Assembly: GCA_005884925.1 (NCBI GenBank)
Contig: VAYU01000024.1
Coordinates: 105,120 to 167,884, forward strand
Reading direction: 5' to 3'
DNA length: 62,765 bases
From: Actinomycetota bacterium
GTDB taxonomy: Bacteria; Actinomycetota; UBA4738; HRBIN12
Both the position numbers and the translations under genes were made by a program. The first letter of the stretch is position 1; each line of letters opens with the position of its first letter. Below are positions 49,345 to 56,496 of this stretch, one piece after another. The notes under the pieces were generated by a model that saw nothing but the letters and a program-made list of their open reading frames with translations, was not told the origin of the DNA and did not search any database.

Positions 49345-50536
49345 CGCTCTCCACGGGAGCCTCGAGGGCCGCGCGGGCGGCAGCGAGCGCTTCCGCCCAG
49401 ACCTCCTTCACGGGACGGCCGACGTCGCGGGCGATCGCGGCGCAATCGTCGTGCTCAGGGGCGACGTTCACGACCCGCCCCCGCAACAGGCCGATCTTGA
49501 CGCGGATCGTCCGGCCGTCGACGGTGACCTCTCGGGTCGCTCGATCAAGCTCGTAACGGAGCACACGCTGGACGCGGACCCCAAGCGTCGACGTGTGCCG
49601 CAAGAGCGCCTCGGCGACCGACCGCTCGGCCGCGGGTCGGGCGAGCACGCTGAGCATGAAGCCCGGCCTTCCCTTCTTCATCTGCAGGGGGGTCAGCCAG
49701 GTATCGATCGCCCCGGCCGCCACGCAGGCATCCTGCGCGTCCGGCGCGAGCTCGGGCGTCAAGTCATCGAGATTGGCCTCGAGCAGGACGATCTCGCCTC
49801 GCGCCGGTTCGGCCGTCGGGGTCCCGAAGAGGACACGGAGGACGTTGGGGCGATCGCGATGCCGGGCCGATCCCGCGCCGACACCAACCGTCTCGAGCAT
49901 CATCGGTGGAAGCTCTCCGAAGGCCTCGACGACCGTCGACACGATCGCCGCAGCCGTCGGTGTGACGAGTTCTCCCGGCGTGGCGACCCCTTCGAGAGGA
50001 ACGCCGCGGAGCAACGAGAGCGTCGCCGGTGCGGGAGCCGGAAGCGGTCCGTGGCTTCCCGCGACGACGCCTCGACCGACCGGGAGCGGTGCAGAGACCA
50101 CGCGGTCGACCTTGAGTGTATCCAGGAGGGCGAACGCGCAACAGATGTCCACCAGCGTGTCGTCACCGCCGAGTTCGTGCAGCACGACATCATCGAGATC
50201 CGTGACGCCGTGGATCTCGGCCTCGGCTCGAGCGAGTCGGTGGAGCGTCTCGATCGCGAGCGAGCGGCACCGTTCGGGCAGCGATGCTTCCGCCACGATG
50301 CTGAGCATCGAGGTCGCCGAGCGCGCCTCAGCGCGCTCGGCGACCCGAAGAGTCACCTGCGTGGCGGAGAGATCTCCCAGAGACGTCCGTTCGACCGAGA
50401 GCTCGACCCCCTCGAGGCGGAGCGACTCGACGGTGTCGTCCACCACGCTTCGGTCCCCGCCCGCATCCAAGAGGGCGGCGAGCAGCATGTCGCCGGAGAT
50501 GCCGCCGACAGGATCCAGGTAAGCGATCCTGGTCAC
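49328..50536 (-). CDS. larC: LarC, nickel insertion enzyme (nickel cyclometallase)
   Basis: 402 aa, single intact frame, unlike some lactobacilli where larC needs a programmed frameshift. N-terminal motif YLDPVGGISGDMLLAALLDA, then HGVTDLDDVVLHELGGDDTL, ICCAFALLDTLKVDRVVSAP, and the C-terminal part with EANLDDLTPELAPDAQD, GAIDTWLTPLQMKKGRPGFM, EHDDCAAIARDVGRP. It inserts Ni(II) into the dithiocarboxylate cofactor using CTP. GTG at 50536 overlaps larB (GTGA). A very confident call. Confidence 0.96.
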   Translation of the reverse strand: MTRIAYLDPVGGISGDMLLAALLDAGGDRSVVDDTVESLRLEGVELSVERTSLGDLSATQVTLRVAERAEARSATSMLSIVAEASLPERCRSLAIETLHRLARAEAEIHGVTDLDDVVLHELGGDDTLVDICCAFALLDTLKVDRVVSAPLPVGRGVVAGSHGPLPAPAPATLSLLRGVPLEGVATPGELVTPTAAAIVSTVVEAFGELPPMMLETVGVGAGSARHRDRPNVLRVLFGTPTAEPARGEIVLLEANLDDLTPELAPDAQDACVAAGAIDTWLTPLQMKKGRPGFMLSVLARPAAERSVAEALLRHTSTLGVRVQRVLRYELDRATREVTVDGRTIRVKIGLLRGRVVNVAPEHDDCAAIARDVGRPVKEVWAEALAAARAALEAPVESDELTR

Positions 50537-51297
50537 GCGCGCACCGCGGCACGACGCGCGATCCGGGCCGCGACCGAGCCGGCGCCGAGCCCATCGTCGA
50601 TCCCCACCACGGCCAGCCCATCTGCGCACGAGCACAGCATCGCGTGCAACGCTGTCTCCCCTTCCCGCGCGGAACCGTACCCGACGCTGGTGGGCACCCC
50701 GATAACCGGACACGGCGCGAGCCCGCCGACCACGCTCGCGAGGGCCCCGTCCATGCCGGCGACCACGATCACCGCGTCCGCTCGGTCGAGGTCGGGGATC
50801 ACCGGACCGAGCCGATGCAGTCCCGCTACCCCGACGTCCTCATGAACCCTCACGTGGGTTCCGAGGAGCTCGGCTCGGATCCGAGCCTCGTGCACCACCG
50901 GACCGTCCGATGTGCCGGCCGAAACGATCAAGACCTCGCCGTGCTTGTCCAACGGTTCTCGTTCGACCCAGATCGCACGGGCGGAGACGTGCTCCTCGGC
51001 GTCGGGCAGCGCGGCGCGGACGGCACCGCGCTGGTATTCATCGGTGCGGGTCACGAGCACGCTCGACGCTCCGGCCTCCACGAGGGCGACGGCGATCGCG
51101 GCGACCTGCTCGGGCGCCTTGCCTTCCCCGAGGATCACCTCGGGGGCGCCTTGACGAAGCTCGCGATGGGTATCTACCCGCGCGAACACCAGATCGCGGA
51201 CCGGGAGGTTCGCCAACCGGTCGGCCGCATCCTCCGGGCTGAGGGTGCGCCCGGCCACCTCACCGAGCAGCGCCTCGAGCTGTTGTCGGGAGGTCAT
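50533..51297 (-). CDS. larB: LarB, NaAD carboxylase/hydrolase of nickel-pincer cofactor synthesis
   Basis: 254 aa. N-terminal helical part (LEALLGEVAGRTLSPEDAAD, LPVRDLVFARVDTHRELRQG), C-terminal PurE-like domain (AIWVEREPLDKHGEVLIVSA, GTSDGPVVHEARIRAELLGT, VVAGMDGALASVVGGLA, VIGVPTSVGYGSAREGE, HAMLCSCADGLAVVGID), where a Cys of LCSC would form the adduct with nicotinate. Carboxylates and hydrolyses nicotinic acid adenine dinucleotide. TAGACT lies eight bases before the ATG, so the operon probably starts without a leader. Confidence 0.95.
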   Translation of the reverse strand: MTSRQQLEALLGEVAGRTLSPEDAADRLANLPVRDLVFARVDTHRELRQGAPEVILGEGKAPEQVAAIAVALVEAGASSVLVTRTDEYQRGAVRAALPDAEEHVSARAIWVEREPLDKHGEVLIVSAGTSDGPVVHEARIRAELLGTHVRVHEDVGVAGLHRLGPVIPDLDRADAVIVVAGMDGALASVVGGLAPCPVIGVPTSVGYGSAREGETALHAMLCSCADGLAVVGIDDGLGAGSVAARIARRAAVRA

Positions 51298-51348
51298 CGA
51301 TCGGGAGTCTACGAGGACATCGGAGCGCGGCAGCGTGGGCGTCGTCCG

Positions 51349-51762
51349 ATGGCGGGCGGTCCGCTCAGGCTGACACGGATCGACCTGCCGTTCCTCCTGG
51401 GCACGGCTCTCACGAGCGACCGGAAGCGGGTTAAGGCAATCGGCGACATCGCCCATTTCCTGTTCGGTTTCTTGTTCTCGCTGGGCTACTTCGCGATCTT
51501 GTGGGCCGTCGGGCGCAGCGGCTGGCTCTTGGGCGCGGCGCTCGGTCTTGCGCACGGCGCCTTCGCCGGCGCCGCATCGGTGAACGTGCTCCTGCCGCTC
51601 GTGCATCCGATGGGCGACTCGATGTCGGCTTCAGATACCGTCGCGCACCTGGAGCGGCCGGGGTTCTTGATGTTGAACTACGGACGAAGAAAGCCCGTCG
51701 TCGTGCTGGTGGCTCACATCGCCTCCGGTGCGATCGTCGGCGGCTTCATCGCCCTCTCGTGA
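51349..51762 (+). CDS. Integral membrane protein of unknown function
   Basis: 137 aa with about three or four membrane helices: IGDIAHFLFGFLFSLGYFAI, GWLLGAALGLAHGAFAGAAS, PVVVLVAHIASGAIVGGFIA. A conserved-looking loop VNVLLPLVHPMGDS follows the second helix. It is divergent from larB and not part of any named family to my knowledge. The long open frame upstream of ATG 51349 is antisense to larB and non-coding. Confidence 0.6.
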   Translation: MAGGPLRLTRIDLPFLLGTALTSDRKRVKAIGDIAHFLFGFLFSLGYFAILWAVGRSGWLLGAALGLAHGAFAGAASVNVLLPLVHPMGDSMSASDTVAHLERPGFLMLNYGRRKPVVVLVAHIASGAIVGGFIALS

Positions 51763-51775
51763 CGGTCGGCCGGCC

Positions 51776-52156
51776 TCAGGACGCGGTGCTGGAGGTTCGT
51801 TGCTTGATCTCGAAGACGTTCCCCTCGGGATCCCGGAAGTACGCCCACGGTGTGTTTGCGTCCGCGACGATCTCGGTGATCGGCTCGACCCCGCGCTTGA
51901 TCAGCTCGTCGCGGACCTTGTGGATGTCGTCAACTTCGAAGCCAACCTGGAACCGTACGCGGTCGTATTCAGGCTCTTTCGACCGTTCGATCAGCTCAAA
52001 CCTCCTGCCGTCGCCCATGTCGAACTGCACGTAGTCAGGTCCTGCGTCGCTATCGGGTTCGCCGAGAAGCTGACCCCAGAACCGACGCTGCGAGCCGAGG
52101 TCCTCGACAACGACGCCCACCCATGTGGGCCATCCCAACAAACCTCTCCCAGACAT
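51776..52156 (-). CDS. VOC-family protein
   Basis: 126 aa: WVGVVVEDLGSQRRFWGQLL, YVQFDMGDGRRFELIE, RVRFQVGFEVDDIHKVRDEL, then NTPWAYFRDPEGNVFEIKQ. Shine-Dalgarno GAGAGGAG five bases from the ATG. Glyoxalase/bleomycin-resistance-like, function unknown. Confidence 0.9.
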   Translation of the reverse strand: MSGRGLLGWPTWVGVVVEDLGSQRRFWGQLLGEPDSDAGPDYVQFDMGDGRRFELIERSKEPEYDRVRFQVGFEVDDIHKVRDELIKRGVEPITEIVADANTPWAYFRDPEGNVFEIKQRTSSTAS

Positions 52157-52493
52157 CGGGACTCCTCTCGAAGCAAGATCCTGTCGACTCTAGGGCGAGC
52201 CCACCACCGGATGTGGCCAGGTCCGGGTTGATCGAGGCATGTGCCGCCTTACGCAACGTTCCCTCCCCGGGCCGCGTTGGGGTTGCTACGTCGGTCTGTG
52301 GTTGCTTCGGTGTCGCCATCGAGCCAGCTGGACATACCGGCGTGGGTTTCTTGTGGCGCCGGGAAGTCTGGCCGCCAGTCCTTCGACCGGGGATGGGAAG
52401 AGACCGAATGAGTCATTCGATCGGGCCGAGCGGGCTCGGCTCGTCCGATACACTCCCCGCGTCCAAACCCGCTGGTGAGAGGCTGATAACGGC
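52157..52493. other. Intergenic region, no gene seen
   Basis: 337 bases between two divergent genes. No reading frame shows codon bias or a domain; no tRNA or known riboswitch core. GATACACT (near 52449) could be a -10 for the 52494 gene, and GAGAGG near 52480 a weak Shine-Dalgarno. Confidence 0.5.
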
Positions 52494-54074
52494 ATGTCAC
52501 GAGTGATCTTGATCGCGTGGGACGGCGCGGATTGGCGCATCCTCGACCCCCTCCTCGAACAGGGCGCGCTCCCCAATCTCCAGGCGCTCCTCGAGCGAGG
52601 GCAGCGCGACATCCTTCGCTCCACGATCCCGACGCACTCCTGGTCCGCGTGGCCGAGCTTCCTCACCGGCGTCGATCCGGTCGATCACGGCGTCTACGAC
52701 ATCCTCGAGACCGTCCCGGGCACGCACAAGCAGTACCCGGTCACCTACAAGTCGATCAAGACGCGGACGTTCCTGGACGATCTGACTGCCGCGGACAAGC
52801 GCGTGCTGATGCTGGACGTGCCGCTCACCTTCCCGCCGCCGAAGATCAACGGGACATTGATCGCCGGCGGGGTCCTGCCGAAGCACCGCGCGTTCACCGC
52901 TCCCGACGACCTGACCGCCGACCTGGTGAAGGCTCGGCTCGAATGGCCGATCAACGGGATGAGCTGGACCACCTACCGGAACAAGCCCGACGCCTACCTG
53001 GACGAGGCGTACGAGGTCACGGAGAAGCGGATCAAGGTCTCCGAGCACCTGATGGACAGCACCGAGTGGGACCTGATGGCGAGCGTGTGGGTCTCGATCG
53101 ACCGGACGCAGCATGCGCTGTCGAACTACGTCGCGCCCGACCACCCCGACTACCTGGCGAACAAGGACACGAGGATCGGCCGCAAGACCGCCGACATCTT
53201 CCGCCAGGCCGACGAGGCGCTCGGCTCGTTCGTCTCGCGCACGCGTCCGGACGATCTGATCCTGTTCATCTCGGACCACGGGTTCCAGTCGTGCACGCGC
53301 ACCGTCAACATGGACCGTCTGCTGAAGCAGTTCGGGTACCTCGACTTCTCGGCGTCGAGTGCGGTGTTCGGTCCGATGCAGTGGGGCCCGATGCGGAAGG
53401 TCGCGAGGAAGGTCTACGACACGCTCGGGCTGCACGGGAAGGTCGCCCTGCCGCAGTCGGTGAGCTGGTCCAAGACGAAGGCGTACACGACGATCCGCTC
53501 TACCGGCGAGGGCGTGTCGGTGAACCTCGCCGGGCGCGAGATCGACGGCATCGTCGATCCCGGCGACTACGAGAAGGTTCGCGACGAGCTACTGGACCGG
53601 CTGGGATCCTTCGTCGACCCGAAGACGGGCAAGACGCCCGTGAAGGAGATCTACAAGCGCGAGGAGATCTTCAAGGGTCGGTTCGCTGATACCGCGCCCG
53701 ACATCCTGATGGTGCCGAACGAGGGCTACTCGCTCACGCACGCGAAGACCGCGCTCGAGGACGCCGACTGGGTGAGCGGCGACCACAGGATCGAGGGCAC
53801 GATCGTGGCGGTTGGGCCGGACGTGAAGCCGTTCGAGTCGCCGCCGGCGCTGATCGACATAGCGCCGACATTGGTCGCGGCGCTCGGCGCGCCCACGGCG
53901 GTGCAGCCGACGGGCCGCGTCTTACACGAGATCGTGGGATCGTCGGCGGAGTTGGTCTCGCGCGAGGCCTCTGCTTCGAGCATCCCGGGGATGGGCGCGA
54001 ACGAGGCGGAGGTCACCGACACCGAGGCCGATGAGATGGAGGAGCACCTCCGCGGCCTCGGATATATCGAATAG
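52494..54074 (+). CDS. Alkaline-phosphatase-superfamily phosphodiesterase/nucleotide pyrophosphatase
   Basis: 526 aa, cytoplasmic (no signal). Metal-site segments: VILIAWDGADWRILDPLLEQ (first Asp), TIPTHSWSAWPSFLTGVDP (Thr/Ser nucleophile region), VWVSIDRTQHAL (Asp and His), LFISDHGFQSCTRTVN (Asp-His pair), WVSGDHRIEGTIVAVGPD (His), ALIDIAPTLVAALG. This matches type I phosphodiesterase/nucleotide pyrophosphatases of the AP superfamily, widely found in actinobacteria and archaea. Ending is GLGYIE. The substrate is unknown. Confidence 0.92.
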   Translation: MSRVILIAWDGADWRILDPLLEQGALPNLQALLERGQRDILRSTIPTHSWSAWPSFLTGVDPVDHGVYDILETVPGTHKQYPVTYKSIKTRTFLDDLTAADKRVLMLDVPLTFPPPKINGTLIAGGVLPKHRAFTAPDDLTADLVKARLEWPINGMSWTTYRNKPDAYLDEAYEVTEKRIKVSEHLMDSTEWDLMASVWVSIDRTQHALSNYVAPDHPDYLANKDTRIGRKTADIFRQADEALGSFVSRTRPDDLILFISDHGFQSCTRTVNMDRLLKQFGYLDFSASSAVFGPMQWGPMRKVARKVYDTLGLHGKVALPQSVSWSKTKAYTTIRSTGEGVSVNLAGREIDGIVDPGDYEKVRDELLDRLGSFVDPKTGKTPVKEIYKREEIFKGRFADTAPDILMVPNEGYSLTHAKTALEDADWVSGDHRIEGTIVAVGPDVKPFESPPALIDIAPTLVAALGAPTAVQPTGRVLHEIVGSSAELVSREASASSIPGMGANEAEVTDTEADEMEEHLRGLGYIE

Positions 54075-54179
54075 CGCGTGAACCCATCCGTGAGTTCGCC
54101 GCGGCGTCGGGGATCCTCGTACCGAGCCCGAGCTCATCCCTGAGTTCGAAGTCCCGCATCGGAGGGGTAGGTTCAGGAC

Positions 54180-54599
54180 ATGCCCGAACGGCGGATCATC
54201 GTCGACCACGTGTTGTTCGTCGTCGAAGACCTGGAGGCGAGCCGGCGGCTCTACACGGCGGCGCTAGCTCCGCTCGGGTACGTGGAGCTGCGCGTCCAAG
54301 ACGACGGCGTCCATTACGGCGCCGAGGACCTGGACGACTTCGCGATCTACCGGGGGAACCCGGTCACCACCGCCTCACATGTGGCGTTCGCGGCGGAAGA
54401 CCGCACTGCTGTGGATCTCTTCTTCGACGAGGCCATGAGCAACGGCGCGACGATGCGCGGTGAACCCGGCGTTTGGACGCAGTACTCGGACCGCTACTAC
54501 GCAGCGTTCGTGAACGATCTGTACGGGAACAACGTCGAAGCGGTCTGGCACGCGCCGGCCCCCCTCGAAGAGGCTCCTCGGAGGCCCGGCGTCCCGTAA
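54180..54599 (+). CDS. VOC-family protein
   Basis: 139 aa: VDHVLFVVEDLEASRRLYTA, ALAPLGYVELRVQDDGVHYG, ASHVAFAAEDRTAVDLFFDE, YYAAFVNDLYGNNVEAVWH. The His-His-Glu positions of a metal-binding VOC protein (VDH, SHV, VEAV) are present. TAGGTT (54168-54173) is six bases ahead of the ATG, so leaderless. Substrate unknown. Confidence 0.9.
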   Translation: MPERRIIVDHVLFVVEDLEASRRLYTAALAPLGYVELRVQDDGVHYGAEDLDDFAIYRGNPVTTASHVAFAAEDRTAVDLFFDEAMSNGATMRGEPGVWTQYSDRYYAAFVNDLYGNNVEAVWHAPAPLEEAPRRPGVP

Positions 54600-54625
54600 C
54601 GCGGTGGTTCATCTCGAACGCTTCC

Positions 54626-55255
54626 TCAGTCGACCGGGAGGCCGCGCACCCGGAGGTAGTGGTGCCAGAGGATCCGCGCCGCGACGGCTCGGTACGGCCG
54701 CCAGCGTTCCGCTATCTCGCCGAGCTGCGTGAACGTGGGTCTCTGCAGCAGACCCGCGACTTCCATCGCAGCGGTCGCGAGCGCCTGATCCCCGTAAGGC
54801 CAGACATCGGGCCGCAGCAGGCACATCGTCAGATAGACGTCCGCGGTCCATCGCCCGATCCCGCGGAGCCCGACGAGCCTCGCGCGGACGGCATCGTCGG
54901 GCAGGCCCGCGAGAACTTCCAGATCGAAACCGTCCAGGAGCGAGACGGCGAGGTCGCGGGCGTAGCCCGCCTTCTGCCGGCTGAACCCGATCGCGCGCAG
55001 CTGCACGTCGTCGAGCGCCAGCAACCCCGCGGCGGTCGGATCCCCGATCGCGACGACGAGCCGATCGAACGCGGCCTGCGCGGAGGCGAGAGACACCTGC
55101 TGCTCCAGGATGAGATGGACGAGCGTGGCGTAGCTGGGGTCGCGCGCCCAGAGCGGTGGCGGACCGAAGCGTTCGATCGACGCCCCGAGCACCGGATCGG
55201 CCTCGGCGAGCCGTCGTGCCGCGCTCCGGAGGGTGCGAGGGGTGAGGCTCGTCAT
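54626..55255 (-). CDS. AlkA-type DNA-3-methyladenine glycosylase (HhH-GPD)
   Basis: 209 aa base-excision repair enzyme. The helix-hairpin-helix is VGLRGIGRWTADVYLTMCLL (about 136-155), and the catalytic Asp lies in VWPYGDQALATAA (about 163), as in AlkA-type HhH-GPD glycosylases. LVHLILEQQVSLASAQAAFD is the usual helix before. No iron-sulfur Cys. Start ATG 55255 has GATGCT seven bases ahead. Removes alkylated purines in the family; with the AlkZ-like gene at 35738 it suggests investment in alkylation repair. Confidence 0.9.
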   Translation of the reverse strand: MTSLTPRTLRSAARRLAEADPVLGASIERFGPPPLWARDPSYATLVHLILEQQVSLASAQAAFDRLVVAIGDPTAAGLLALDDVQLRAIGFSRQKAGYARDLAVSLLDGFDLEVLAGLPDDAVRARLVGLRGIGRWTADVYLTMCLLRPDVWPYGDQALATAAMEVAGLLQRPTFTQLGEIAERWRPYRAVAARILWHHYLRVRGLPVD

Positions 55256-55281
55256 CGCTCCGAGCATCGCAGGACGGCGGC

Positions 55282-55683
55282 TCAGAAGTCGCGACGTCCC
55301 TCGAAGTGCTCGGCGACCTCGGGCCTCGTCAGCTGGTACAGCGCGATCCGGTGGCCGCCGGGGGTCGTGAACGAGCAGCACGGGCCGTGCGGGATCTCGA
55401 AGGTCTGGACGGGATCCCATCCACGCGATCGCAGATCCTCCATCGTCGCATGGAGGTCGTCGACGCGGAACACGGCGATCGTGCGTTCGCCCTCCAGGTG
55501 ATCGGCGAGCAGGATGAGCGGCGCGCCCTCGGCGAGCTCGACGGCTGCGACCCGCGTGCCCATCCCGTCGATCGAGAAACGAACGCGAGCGCCGAGGACA
55601 TCTTCGAAGACGGCGAGGTCGGCGGCGACGTCGCGGCTGGGCGTGTACAGGAAGTCCAGCGACAGGAAAAGAGGCCCAGACAT
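55282..55683 (-). CDS. VOC-family protein
   Basis: 133 aa: FLSLDFLYTPSRDVAADLAV, FEDVLGARVRFSIDGMGTRV, AEGAPLILLADHLEGE, VFRVDDLHATMEDLRSRGW, CCSFTTPGGHRIALYQLTRP. It is the most divergent VOC of the set, and the Cys pair in GPCCSF is not usual for the fold. Follows the glycosylase gene on the same strand by 26 bases upstream, so it is probably co-transcribed. Confidence 0.85.
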   Translation of the reverse strand: MSGPLFLSLDFLYTPSRDVAADLAVFEDVLGARVRFSIDGMGTRVAAVELAEGAPLILLADHLEGERTIAVFRVDDLHATMEDLRSRGWDPVQTFEIPHGPCCSFTTPGGHRIALYQLTRPEVAEHFEGRRDF

Positions 55684-55834
55684 GAAAAAGTGTCCCGGTC
55701 GGACAGTTCCGGACGAACTAACCTTGCGGCCAGTCCGGGACCCCGGGGTATCGGCTAGCGTCCCTTGCCTTCCCCCGTCCCCGGTTCCATCCGATCAGGA
55801 CAGTGGGAACCCTACGGTCGCGGGCTACGAGGCG

Positions 55835-56398
55835 TCAAGCGGAACGGGCGTTCTTGTCACACTTCTTCGTGCAGCATCGCCATGACCTGGGAGATCGATA
55901 CTTGTACGCGCTGCTGCTGCTGCTCGTCGCCATCGGCTGGGCGACCTTGTCGCCGGTCGATGACACGAGGAAGAAGCTTTCGACGCCCTCACCGGTGGTG
56001 TCGCTGGCCGCCGGGTCGCCCGTGAACAGGTAGAGCAGGTGGCCGTTGTAGGTCACCTGGTTCGAACCGTCCGCCTGCTTCGCGGTGCCGAGGAGGCTCC
56101 CGTTGACGCCGGCACCGGCGTTCGGCGACCCGGTGGCCGTGAGCGGCGGCCAGGTCGCGATGCAGGCTCCGGTGCAGGCGCTGGTCGCCCCCGTATCCTC
56201 TTCGAAGAGGTAGAGGGCATTGCCCTGTGCATCTACGAGGATCGAGCCGTACCGGGCGGAGTTCGCGACCTTGACGGTCCCGCCGGACGAGCCGGAGGCG
56301 GACGTGCCGCCCGCGGCCGGTGGTGTCGTGGTGGTGCCGTTCGAGCACGCGGCCAGCGCGAGCGCGGCCACGAGGGCGAGCGGGATCATGCGAGGCAT
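55835..56398 (-). CDS. Secreted-repeat lipoprotein (COG4315 type)
   Basis: 187 aa. Lipoprotein signal with ALALAACS (Cys 18), a Thr/Ser/Gly linker, then two 'secreted repeat' units: YGSILVDAQGNALYLFEED with a CTGACIATWPP tail, and NQVTYNGHLLYLFTGD. This family (COG4315) is common on actinobacterial surfaces, possibly redox-related, function unknown. The family usually ends near GDKVxPMATS; here an additional tail of about 24 residues (SSSSAYKYRSPRSWRC then CTKKCDKNARSA) follows, basic and Cys-rich. GGAAGGAG is ahead of the ATG. Confidence 0.85.
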   Translation of the reverse strand: MPRMIPLALVAALALAACSNGTTTTPPAAGGTSASGSSGGTVKVANSARYGSILVDAQGNALYLFEEDTGATSACTGACIATWPPLTATGSPNAGAGVNGSLLGTAKQADGSNQVTYNGHLLYLFTGDPAASDTTGEGVESFFLVSSTGDKVAQPMATSSSSSAYKYRSPRSWRCCTKKCDKNARSA

Positions 56399-56496
56399 GC
56401 GTTCTCCTTCCGGGTTCTGTGGGGGTACGGGCGAGGGGGTGAACGGTTCGGCGTCGTTCTGGCGTTGACGGCGGCGCGCCTGCCTACACTCGCCGC

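Noticed and set aside
49328-50536. larC split into two ORFs by programmed frameshift
   Set aside because: The frame is continuous from GTG 50536 to 49328, so no frameshift is needed.
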